A stretch of DNA of 11,309 nucleotides from Alphaproteobacteria bacterium (lineage in GTDB: Bacteria > Pseudomonadota > Alphaproteobacteria > Micavibrionales > UBA2020): NCBI GenBank assembly GCA_029266795.1, contig JAQSWE010000096.1:1-11309 (forward strand), written 5' to 3'. Shown here one piece after another: positions 1-6,246 of the stretch. Numbering within the stretch: position 1 is the first letter of the stretch; each line of letters begins with the position of its first letter. The notes under the pieces were generated by a model, which saw only the letters and a list, made by a program, of their open reading frames with translations, was not told where the DNA came from and ran no database searches. Position numbers and translations under genes: made by a program.

Positions 1-1523
1 TCCAGCAGCTTACCGCCGAGCAAATCCATCTTGAACGAGGTGCGGTCGTATGTCGCATGGCCTGACACATCCAGCACCGGCGGCATGGTGGACAGGTAAT
101 TAACGTCGATATCCGTGAAATCGATATCACCGCCCAGGGACCGCACCGAAACTTTTTTCTCGGCATTCGCGTCATAGGCCAGCACCATCGCAATCGTGGC
201 GTTCTGCGCGATGCCCTTGGTCAGGCGCGTCGTCACCCAGGCGCGCGGGTCGGGTGCCAGCGTCGCGGGCCAGTATTTATGCAGGTCGTCCATCGGCGTG
301 TTGATCAGTGTACCTGCGACGGTCGCGACGCGCACGCCGCCTTCCTCCGTCGCCACCTTCACCGTCAGCGCGGCCTGTGGGTTGATGGCGGCTTCCTTTT
401 TCTTTTCGCCTTCGACGGGAACAGTGTCGGGCGCACCGATATCGAGTTTCAGCTGGGTGATTTCGGCGGTGCCGGTCGGGGCATCGAGACTTCCCTGCAT
501 GAACAGGTTCTTCACCGGCAGCGGCTCGGGGTACAAATCCATCACGTTGAAGGTGCCGTTTTTTCCGCCGATGACGAAGCGCGCCTGCGCGGGGCGGAAT
601 TCGGGGTCGAGCGACAGGCTGATGCTCGACGTCACCGGCATATCGATGCCGGACAGCATTTTCAGGCTCTCGCTCTGCTGCGCCAGCGTTGCGGGGTTGA
701 AACCCGTCAGCGCGAACATCGCGCCGGTCTTCCCGCTTTCCCAGTTATACTTGATTTCGGTGCGCACCGATGCGCGTGCCGCCGCCCCCATGTCGAGGCT
801 CATCTGCGCATTCGCAGCGAGCCCCTTTGCCGTGCGCGCAACCGACACATCGGCGTCGCGCGACATCCAGCGCACCTGCATGATGCGGTCTTCATAAAGC
901 AGCTTTGCGTCGGAAATCGCGATTTCCTGCAACCCGTCCAGCATGCCAAGGCCGGATCGATCGCGTAGCAGGTCAAGAATGCCGCGCACCAGCTGCTGGC
1001 GGCTTTGTTCATCCGGTTTTATTTCCGGCGGCTTCGGCAGCGCAGGGAGCGGTTCTTCCACCACAGGCTTCGGCACCTCGTCCTCGTCGCCGAGGTTGAG
1101 CGCGAATTTGCCGTCTTCCTGCCGGATAACGGCAAGCGCGGGGCCGTAAAGGCGGATAACGCGCGGCACGATGCGGCCGAACACAAGGTTGCGCTTCGAC
1201 AGCTGGACGCGCAGCCGCTTGATCGCCAGCACGGGCGTCGCATCGTCGCGCGTGACGGCCAGTTTCTCCATTTCGATTTCAAACGGCTGGAACCGACCGC
1301 CCCAAATCATCTGCGCGCCGCCCAGCTTGAACTTGAAGCCGTCGATGTCGCGGTCAAAGGCCTGCTCGATGCGCGTGGTCAGGTAGGGGTTGATGGCGAG
1401 CGGCCCCTGGCTCAGCCGCCACAGCAGGCCCAGCCATGCCAGCACCACCACAAGCGAGACCACGCCCGCGATTTCGAGACAGATGACAGTGGCGCGGCTG
1501 AAATGGCGGACAAATTTTTTCAT
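1..1523 (-). CDS. AsmA-like / DUF3971 (YhdP-type) envelope protein, N-terminal part
   Basis: An open frame runs from ATG at 1523 off the left edge; 507 residues are visible and there is no stop. Residues about 13-35 form one hydrophobic segment (ATVICLEIAGVVSLVVVLAW and on), an inner-membrane anchor or signal anchor with basic residues before it. Next comes the motif SQGPLAINPYLTTRIEQAF, typical of the start of DUF3971/YhdP proteins, then a long beta-rich region with repeated short strand patterns (for example LDIGAPDTVPVEGEKKK, VRSLGGDIDFTDIDV, DVSGHATYDR), as in AsmA-clan proteins. Known members are anchored in the inner membrane and project into the periplasm; YhdP, TamB and relatives are implicated in phospholipid transport to the outer membrane. 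The specific role here is inferred. The gene is divergent from glnE, with 60 bp between the start codons. No clear Shine-Dalgarno precedes the ATG. Family members are often about 1000 residues or more, so roughly half may be missing. Confidence 0.8.
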   Translation of the reverse strand, partial: MKKFVRHFSRATVICLEIAGVVSLVVVLAWLGLLWRLSQGPLAINPYLTTRIEQAFDRDIDGFKFKLGGAQMIWGGRFQPFEIEMEKLAVTRDDATPVLAIKRLRVQLSKRNLVFGRIVPRVIRLYGPALAVIRQEDGKFALNLGDEDEVPKPVVEEPLPALPKPPEIKPDEQSRQQLVRGILDLLRDRSGLGMLDGLQEIAISDAKLLYEDRIMQVRWMSRDADVSVARTAKGLAANAQMSLDMGAAARASVRTEIKYNWESGKTGAMFALTGFNPATLAQQSESLKMLSGIDMPVTSSISLSLDPEFRPAQARFVIGGKNGTFNVMDLYPEPLPVKNLFMQGSLDAPTGTAEITQLKLDIGAPDTVPVEGEKKKEAAINPQAALTVKVATEEGGVRVATVAGTLINTPMDDLHKYWPATLAPDPRAWVTTRLTKGIAQNATIAMVLAYDANAEKKVSVRSLGGDIDFTDIDVNYLSTMPPVLDVSGHATYDRTSFKMDLLGGKLL

Positions 1524-1524
1524 G

Positions 1525-1553
1525 TTATCATTGCTGTGATGGCCTGATATTAT
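1525..1553 (+). promoter_or_regulatory. Candidate sigma70 promoter of glnE
   Basis: TTATCA (1525-1530, 4 of 6 consensus bases) is followed after 17 bases by TATTAT (1548-1553), with TG at 1545-1546 forming an extended -10. Transcription would start near 1560, giving a leader of about 24 bases before the TTG start at 1584. The -10 shares bases with the minus-strand TATAAT, so the divergent genes may compete for polymerase. This rests on pattern match alone. Confidence 0.4.
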
Positions 1554-1554
1554 A
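1549..1554 (-). promoter_or_regulatory. Possible -10 box of the AsmA-like gene
   Basis: A perfect TATAAT lies on the minus strand 26 bases upstream of the ATG at 1523, in the context GCCTATAATATC. No good -35 hexamer stands 16-18 bases further upstream, so this is only a candidate. It overlaps the candidate -10 of the divergent glnE. Confidence 0.3.
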
Positions 1555-1583
1555 GGCACTTAATCAACCAAGAGTATGCCTTT

Positions 1584-3194
1584 TTGAGCCGCGATTTTCC
1601 ACAGAAACCCCCGAAAAAAAGCGCGAAAACGGATGTTTTGCCGTGGCAGGCGCTGATTTCGCGCCACAGCCCCTATCTCACGGGCATCGGCGCGGAATCC
1701 TGCGCGGGCGATCCCGATAAAGCGCTGGCCGACCTGTTGCAGGAAACCCACGCGGGTGTTGCAAAAGCGACGGATGCGGATAGCGTCATGCGTGTCTTGC
1801 GCATTGGAAAACGAAAGCTCGCGGCCCTGACCGCCGCCGCCGATTTGCGCGGCGCATGGGACGATGTGCAGGTGATGAAGGCGCTCTCGGATTACGCCGA
1901 TGCCGCTGTTTCCCATGCGCTCACGTTTTTGCTCGCGGGCGCACATGCGGCAAAGACGATCAAGCTGCCATATCCGAAAACGCCGCAGCGCGATTGCGGC
2001 GTCATCGTGATCGCGCTCGGCAAATGGGGCGCGCGGGAATTAAACTATTCCAGCGATATCGATTTGATGGTGATTTTCGATCCCGCAAAATCGCCGGTGA
2101 AAAACAGCGACGAGACGCAGAATTTTTTTATTCGCCTCACGCGCGACCTCGCGCGCCTGCTTGACCAACCGACGGGTGATGGTTATGTGTTCCGCACCGA
2201 TTTGCGTTTGCGACCCGATCCCGGCGCGATGCCGCTCGCGATTTCCATCAACGCAGCCGAAACCTATTACGGCACTGTAGGCCAGAACTGGGAACGCGCC
2301 GCGATGATCAAGGCGCGCCCCATGGCGGGCGACGACGATCTGGCGGCGGATTTCATGAAGATCATGCAGATGTGGATCTGGCGCAAGAATTTGGATTTCG
2401 CGGCGATACAGGACATCCATTCCATCAAGCGCCAGATCAATGCCGCGCAGGCGAGGCGCGCGGGGAAAAAGACGAAGGCGAACCCGTTCCTCGATTTCAA
2501 CGTGAAACTGGGGCATGGCGGCATCCGCGAGATCGAATTTTTTGCGCAGACGCAGCAGCTGATTTTCGGCGGGCGGGAACCGGCCTTGCGCGATCCGCGC
2601 ACGCTGGTGACGCTCGGCACGCTCGCGGAAAAAGGCCAGATTACGGCGAAGATGCGCGATGAATTGACATCCGCCTATTTGTTCCTCCGCCGTGTCGAAC
2701 ACCGGCTGCAGATGCAGGACGACCGCCAAACGCATAGCCTGCCCTCGTCGCAGGAGGCGTTTGGCGATGTCGCGCATTTTGCGGGCTATGATACGCCAAA
2801 AAAATTCATGGCCGATCTTGAAAAACATACCGGCGTGGTGCGCAAATTATATGCGGGGCTGTTCACCGAAGCGCCGAGCCTGTCGCAGACGGGGAATTTG
2901 GTTTTCACCGGCGTTGAAGACGATCCCGAAACGCTGGTGACGCTGTCGGGAATGGGTTTCCGGGAGCCGGGCAAAATCACCGCCGCCGTGCGCGGCTGGC
3001 ATCATGGCCGCTATCGCGCCGTGCGCAGCGAACGCGCGCGCCAGATCCTCACCGAAATCACGCCGCATCTCCTGACGACGCTGGGCGCGACGCCGCATCC
3101 GGATGACGCCTTTATCCGCTTCGACCAGTTTTTGTCGCGGCTGCCCTCGGGCATTCCGATTTTCTCGATGTTCCAGCGCAATCCTGCGTATTGA
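1584..3194 (+). CDS. glnE: GlnE N-terminal half: glutamine synthetase deadenylylase domain (split gene)
   Basis: This encodes 536 residues matching the N-terminal half of bifunctional glutamine synthetase adenylyltransferase/deadenylylase. In the family this half removes AMP from glutamine synthetase by phosphorolysis under control of uridylylated PII. Its nucleotidyltransferase motif is intact: GKWGAREL at residues 146-153, then SSDIDL with D158 and D160. Also conserved are FRTDLRLRPDPG, the NWERAAMIKARP stretch, and GGIREIEFFAQ with E316 and E318. The end is typical of alphaproteobacterial GlnE (RGWHHGRYR, then SGIPIFSMFQRNPA), but a TGA follows one codon later where the family continues for another 400-plus residues. 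The start is TTG 1584: an in-frame stop sits at 1545-1547, no in-frame ATG lies between, and AAGAG at 1570-1574 is nine bases upstream. The stop overlaps the start of the second half by four bases. Confidence 0.93.
   Translation: MSRDFPQKPPKKSAKTDVLPWQALISRHSPYLTGIGAESCAGDPDKALADLLQETHAGVAKATDADSVMRVLRIGKRKLAALTAAADLRGAWDDVQVMKALSDYADAAVSHALTFLLAGAHAAKTIKLPYPKTPQRDCGVIVIALGKWGARELNYSSDIDLMVIFDPAKSPVKNSDETQNFFIRLTRDLARLLDQPTGDGYVFRTDLRLRPDPGAMPLAISINAAETYYGTVGQNWERAAMIKARPMAGDDDLAADFMKIMQMWIWRKNLDFAAIQDIHSIKRQINAAQARRAGKKTKANPFLDFNVKLGHGGIREIEFFAQTQQLIFGGREPALRDPRTLVTLGTLAEKGQITAKMRDELTSAYLFLRRVEHRLQMQDDRQTHSLPSSQEAFGDVAHFAGYDTPKKFMADLEKHTGVVRKLYAGLFTEAPSLSQTGNLVFTGVEDDPETLVTLSGMGFREPGKITAAVRGWHHGRYRAVRSERARQILTEITPHLLTTLGATPHPDDAFIRFDQFLSRLPSGIPIFSMFQRNPAY
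3186..3194 (+). other. glnE break point: apparent internal deletion with frameshift
   Basis: The first half ends FQRNPAY-stop. Read in the other frame, the same bases give VLSHDFFGG, which matches the family's LLDPDFFG segment. In other alphaproteobacterial GlnE proteins, about 28 residues (two helices, roughly LLDLLAEI...APRLA...LARRP..LLDA) separate NPA from this point, and they are absent here. The change from one frame to the other requires a loss of 3n+1 bases, so roughly 85 bp. The junction has left TTGA, where a TTG start overlaps the TGA stop. The comparison uses the family pattern from memory, not an alignment. Confidence 0.75.
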
Positions 3195-4336
3195 GCCATG
3201 ATTTTTTCGGCGGCCTGCCCGCTATCGCCGCGCTCAAAATTGATTTGCAGCGCATGCTCGAATCCGCGCGCGATTATCAGGACATTCTCGACATGACGCG
3301 CCGCTGGGCGCGGGAACGGCGTTTCCATGCCGGCATCCATATTTTAAAATCCCTGTCGCCGCCGCGCCGGTGCGCGCAGTATTTGTCGGATATCGCTGAA
3401 ACCGCTTTGACCTGTTTGCTACCCTTCGTTGAAAAAGAATTCGCGGGCGCGCATGGTGTTTTTAAATCCGGCGAATTTATCCTGCTCGCCATGGGCAGCT
3501 TCGCCGCGCAGGAAATGTATGCCGACAGCGATCTTGACATCATCGCGCTGTATAAAACTTCCGAAAAAGAAAAAACCAGCAGCGGCACAAAACCGCTGAC
3601 ACCGAATGTTTATTATATTCGTTTGATGCAGCGTTTGATCTCCGCGCTCTCCGCGCCGACGGCGGAAGGCATTCTGTACGAAGTGGATGCGCGGCTGCGC
3701 CCCGCCGGAAATGACGGGCCGCTGGCAGCACAGCTTGACGGATTTTTTGACTATCACAAAAAAGACGCCTGGGTCTGGGAACATATGAGCCTCATCCGCT
3801 CCCGCCTTGTTTACGCGACACCCGCGACGGCAAAGTATTTCACCGAAGAAATCACCAAAATTCTGTCGGTCAAACGCGACGAAAAAGAACTGCGCGACGA
3901 AATGCTGGATATGCGCGGGAAAGTCGAAAAACAATTCGGCTCGAAAGACGCGTGGCAGCTGAAATACCGGCGCGGCGGATTGATGGACGTAATGTTCGCC
4001 GTGCAGTTCCTCATCCTGCAAAACGCGCATAAATATAAGGGCTTGTTTGTACCGTCGCTCGACGACGCGATTTCCGTCTTGAAAAAGAAGAAGCTTTTGA
4101 CCGCGGCCGACGCCGAAAAATTATCCGCCGCACATCACGACGCGCAAGCCGCGCAGTCGTTTTTGCGCCTCTGCGCGGAACTGCCGTTCGATCCGGTAAA
4201 AGACCCGCCGGGGCTAAAAAATGCGCTGGCGGAAGGTGTCGGGGGGAGGAAAATGACGTTCAAAACGCTGGCCGCGCGGCTTGAAAAGAACTGCAAAAAT
4301 GCGTTTCAGGTGTATAAAAAGCTGCTGCAGGGATGA
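3191..4336 (+). CDS. glnE: GlnE C-terminal half: glutamine synthetase adenylyltransferase domain (split, diverged)
   Basis: This encodes 381 residues matching the C-terminal half of GlnE, which in the family attaches AMP to a glutamine synthetase tyrosine when nitrogen is plentiful. Conserved parts are DFFGGLP near the start, SDLDII with D114 and D116, GILYEVDARLRPAGNDGPLA, AWVWEHMSLIRSRLV, and MRGKVEKQFG leading to GGLMDVMF. Two motifs are altered: the usual GK-x-GG-x-E reads GSFAAQE (residues 102-108), and the usual GG-x-x-D-[IV]-E-F reads GGLMDVMF, with Met268 in place of the acidic residue. The first in-frame start is TTG 3191, overlapping the preceding stop and consistent with coupled re-initiation, but no Shine-Dalgarno is visible. 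The first in-frame ATG is at 3254 (residue 22). The two halves total 917 residues, short for the family (946 in E. coli). Whether this half is translated or active is open. Confidence 0.88.
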   Translation: MSHDFFGGLPAIAALKIDLQRMLESARDYQDILDMTRRWARERRFHAGIHILKSLSPPRRCAQYLSDIAETALTCLLPFVEKEFAGAHGVFKSGEFILLAMGSFAAQEMYADSDLDIIALYKTSEKEKTSSGTKPLTPNVYYIRLMQRLISALSAPTAEGILYEVDARLRPAGNDGPLAAQLDGFFDYHKKDAWVWEHMSLIRSRLVYATPATAKYFTEEITKILSVKRDEKELRDEMLDMRGKVEKQFGSKDAWQLKYRRGGLMDVMFAVQFLILQNAHKYKGLFVPSLDDAISVLKKKKLLTAADAEKLSAAHHDAQAAQSFLRLCAELPFDPVKDPPGLKNALAEGVGGRKMTFKTLAARLEKNCKNAFQVYKKLLQG

Positions 4337-4346
4337 CACAGCGCCA

Positions 4347-4368
4347 CCATGGGTTTTCCATGGGTTTT
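4347..4368. repeat. Tandem 11-bp repeat, two copies
   Basis: CCATGGGTTTT occurs twice in direct succession, 11 bases after the glnE stop codon. No function is apparent. Two copies of CACTTAAAAA (4418-4427 and 4473-4482) also lie in this 155-bp gap between the convergent glnE and popZ. Confidence 0.7.
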
Positions 4369-4395
4369 CTATGCGTTCCAGCACATAGCACTTTT
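4369..4395 (+). terminator. Possible weak terminator after glnE
   Basis: CTATGCG and CACATAG can pair over seven positions with one mismatch around the loop TTCCAG, followed by CACTTTTG. The stem is AT-rich and the T run short, so termination would be weak. A second AT-only palindrome (CGTTTTTTAAAAACG, 4432-4446) lies further on. No better terminator is visible between glnE and popZ. Confidence 0.25.
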
Positions 4396-4491
4396 GAAAA
4401 AAGACCGTCATAACAAGCACTTAAAAAATGACGTTTTTTAAAAACGCCAAAATTTTGTCCTGATAAATCAGTCACTTAAAAAGAAAGAAAA

Positions 4492-5058
4492 TTACTTCTC
4501 GAGCGCGCGGAGGCTCAGGCGCTCGATCTCGCGGGCGACCATTTTCTCGATAATGTGCTGCAGGTTCTGGTCGAGCCACTGGCGGAGCAGCGGCTTCAGC
4601 ACTTCGCGCGTCATGTCTTCGAGCGTCACATTGCCGGGACGGCCGGGCAGTTCGCGCTCGACCGACATGTTGTTGGCGAGCAGCCGCGCGAGCGAGGCGA
4701 CGGCGGCATCGGCGGTGTTGTCGGAAACAAGATGGTCGGTGTCGTCTTCCACAACTTCATCCTCCGGGCTTTCCTCCAGCACGATGCGCGGCGCGGCCGG
4801 CTTCGGCGGATCCACGCGTTCGGTCAGGTCGAGGATGGGTTCAGGACGGACGGGCGCGGGCGGCGGCGTGACCGGGCGCGGCGCCTCGATCTGCTTCGGC
4901 TTGGGCGGAACGGGCGCGGAGATGGATTCAGCGGGCTTCGCGGGTTTCGCCGCTGCCGTCGCCGCATCTACGGGCGTGCCGTCTTCGGAAATGATCTGGC
5001 GGATGGATTCCAGAATTTCCTCGATCGACGGTTCCTGTTCTGTCTTTATTTCAGCCAT
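4492..5058 (-). CDS. popZ: PopZ-family polar organising protein (DUF2497)
   Basis: This 188-residue protein has the full PopZ layout. The N-terminal helix EPSIEEILESIRQIISED (about residues 9-26) is the conserved partner-binding segment. A long disordered linker (about 27-140) is rich in Pro and Ala, then acidic (EESPEDEVVEDD). The C-terminal helical oligomerisation region, about 142-186, contains TLEDMTREVLKPLLRQWLDQ and MVAREIERL. In Caulobacter crescentus, PopZ (177 residues) forms a mesh at the cell pole that anchors the ParB-parS centromere complex and recruits kinases and proteases; a similar role here is inferred. The ATG at 5058 is preceded by GACGAGG about four bases upstream. The gene lies 120 bp downstream of the methyltransferase gene on the same strand and is convergent with glnE. 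Confidence 0.9.
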   Translation of the reverse strand: MAEIKTEQEPSIEEILESIRQIISEDGTPVDAATAAAKPAKPAESISAPVPPKPKQIEAPRPVTPPPAPVRPEPILDLTERVDPPKPAAPRIVLEESPEDEVVEDDTDHLVSDNTADAAVASLARLLANNMSVERELPGRPGNVTLEDMTREVLKPLLRQWLDQNLQHIIEKMVAREIERLSLRALEK

Positions 5059-5106
5059 TGCCTCGTCACATTCGTCTGGAATCAGGGTATCAAAAAACCG
5101 TTGAAT

Positions 5107-5135
5107 ATAAAAGTTTTAGGTGATTTTCCTGCCAA
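5107..5135 (-). promoter_or_regulatory. Candidate promoter of popZ
   Basis: On the minus strand, TTGGCA (5130-5135, 5 of 6 consensus bases) is followed after 17 bases by TTTTAT (5107-5112, 4 of 6). The predicted start near 5100 would give a leader of about 40 bases. This would allow popZ expression independent of the upstream methyltransferase gene. It is a pattern match only. Confidence 0.35.
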
Positions 5136-5178
5136 AGGCGAGTCAGATTTCACCGCAAACCCTATTTCTGTAAACTTC

Positions 5179-5841
5179 CTAGAACGCGAAAGCCTTCGCC
5201 GCCTCAAAGCCGACCAGCGTCGGCGTCGCCGCATCGAACAGCACGCGGGTCGAGAAATGGTCGCCATGGCGCTCGATCAGCACCGCCTGCCCCATATGCC
5301 CGTGCTGCGAGACGACCGTCACCAGGCGCCCGCCATCGGCCAGCTGCTGCTTGATGCCGTCCGGCACGGCGGAAACGGAGCCGTTGATGAGGATGACGTT
5401 ATAGGGGCCTTGCGCCGCGTAACCTTCCGACAGCTTGGCCTGACGCACGACGACGACATTGATAATGTCGAGATCATGCAGCAGCTTGTCGGCTTCATTT
5501 GCCAGCGTTTCTTCAATCTCGAGCCCGACGACGGTCGCGGCCAGATGCCCCATGACGGCGGTGGTGTAGCCGGTGTTGCAGCCGATATCCAGCACGATAT
5601 CGGATTTCTGGATGTTCGCTTCCTGTATCAGGCGGGCGATAATCACGGGCTCGCGCAGGTAACGGCCATTGCCCAGCGCGACGTCTTCGTCGACATAGGC
5701 GAAGCCCTGCAGGTGGCGCGGCACGAATTTTTCGCGCGGGATCTTCCGCATCGCGTCGATGATCGCCGGATCTGTCACCCGGTTGGGGCGCAGCTGGCAA
5801 TCAACCATGTTTTCACGTGCTTTTTCAAAAGTTTGCGCCAT
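5179..5841 (-). CDS. Protein-L-isoaspartate O-methyltransferase-like protein
   Basis: This 220-residue protein has the class I SAM-dependent methyltransferase fold in its PIMT (Pcm) version. Residues 27-45 (IIDAMRKIPREKFVPRHLQ) match the PIMT N-terminal signature. The SAM-binding motif I is VLDIGCNTGYTTAVMG (83-98), followed by VVGLEIE with E108 as the likely ribose-binding acid, and the motif II region PYNVILINGSVSAVPDGIKQQLADGGRLV begins near 147. Classical PIMT transfers a methyl group to L-isoaspartyl residues to start their repair. Here the segment corresponding to the active-site Ser loop reads GRYLREPVIIARL (59-71) with no Ser, so repair activity is doubtful. Alphaproteobacteria often carry such a divergent paralogue near tolC and popZ. 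ATG 5841 follows TTGGGA closely. A TATAAT lies about 130 bases upstream (5970-5975), without a convincing -35. Confidence 0.85.
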   Translation of the reverse strand: MAQTFEKARENMVDCQLRPNRVTDPAIIDAMRKIPREKFVPRHLQGFAYVDEDVALGNGRYLREPVIIARLIQEANIQKSDIVLDIGCNTGYTTAVMGHLAATVVGLEIEETLANEADKLLHDLDIINVVVVRQAKLSEGYAAQGPYNVILINGSVSAVPDGIKQQLADGGRLVTVVSQHGHMGQAVLIERHGDHFSTRVLFDAATPTLVGFEAAKAFAF

Positions 5842-6009
5842 ATTCCCAATCCGGTAAATGAGACTCGGTTCCTGCCCCTACTATACACCGAAGCCAAACC
5901 GGAAAAAGCCCATTTTTTGAAGCGCAATCAACAGGCTGGCAAAAACCCTTGTTTCTGCTGCGCGGGCGCATTATAAATCACTGCTTGCCGGTTCACTCTG
6001 CCGCTCCGG

Positions 6010-6018
6010 TGATTATAT
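6010..6018 (+). promoter_or_regulatory. Possible extended -10 for tRNA-Cys
   Basis: TGATTATAT (TG, one base, then TTATAT) lies 33 bases before the mature tRNA 5' end, in an AT-rich block where TATATA occurs on both sides of GCGA. A weak TTGCCG at 5985-5990 is too far away for normal spacing. The precursor tRNA would have a leader of about 25 bases. Confidence 0.25.
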
Positions 6019-6050
6019 ATAGCGATATATAGCTTTGTTTTGCTGGTTAT

Positions 6051-6124
6051 GGCGCGGTGGCAGAATGGCGATGTAGAGGACTGCAAATCCTCGAATGCCG
6101 GTTCGATTCCGGCCCGTGCCTCCA
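6051..6124 (+). tRNA. tRNA-Cys (anticodon GCA)
   Basis: A full cloverleaf can be drawn. Acceptor stem GGCGCGG (6051-6057) pairs with CCGTGCC (6114-6120), with one G-T pair. Anticodon stem GAGGA/TCCTC encloses the loop CTGCAAA with GCA at 6083-6085. T stem GCCGG/CCGGC encloses TTCGATT. The D stem is short, the variable loop is four bases, and the discriminator is T6121. CCA (6122-6124) is encoded. No duplicated tRNA 3' end is visible nearby, so nothing suggests use as an integration site in this window. Confidence 0.97.
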
Positions 6125-6246
6125 GCGACATTTTTCCGATCATAATTATTATTGTTTAGCATGCGATAAAAAGCGATGTTGAGGCGTTATATGTTGCGCT
6201 GAATAACCGCGGGCGGGCTGCGGCTTTTATACGGACCACCACCTCC

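Noticed and set aside
196..1547. Several plus-strand open frames of 64-233 residues
   Set aside because: They are antisense to the AsmA-like gene, whose minus-strand frame is open for 507 residues with a membrane anchor and family motifs.
3120..3194. Programmed -1 frameshift joining the two glnE frames
   Set aside because: The C-terminal frame is open upstream of 3191, so a shift is formally possible, but I see no X-XXY-YYZ slippery heptamer, and a shift would not restore the missing linker of about 28 residues.
4555..5976. A 473-residue plus-strand open frame
   Set aside because: It runs antisense across popZ, the intergenic gap and the methyltransferase gene. It is Arg/His-rich with no domain, as expected from the antisense of GC-rich coding DNA.
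6005..6035. TATATA-GCGA-TATATA inverted repeat as an operator or terminator
   Set aside because: TATATA is self-complementary, so the symmetry is trivial. The block is better explained as an AT-rich promoter region before the tRNA.
5928..6143. A 71-residue minus-strand open frame with the string RAGIEPAFEDLQSSTSPFCHRA
   Set aside because: It is the antisense reading of tRNA-Cys. Strings of this kind are well-known false proteins produced by translating across tRNA genes.
6205..6236. GC-rich hairpin (CCGC...GCGG then CTTTTAT) before the hybrid kinase as an attenuator
   Set aside because: The stem is only four base pairs and the T run is short, so it is not convincing as a terminator or riboswitch.
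6051..6246. tRNA-Cys as an attachment site for a mobile element
   Set aside because: No second copy of the tRNA 3' end and no integrase or phage gene is visible in the window.
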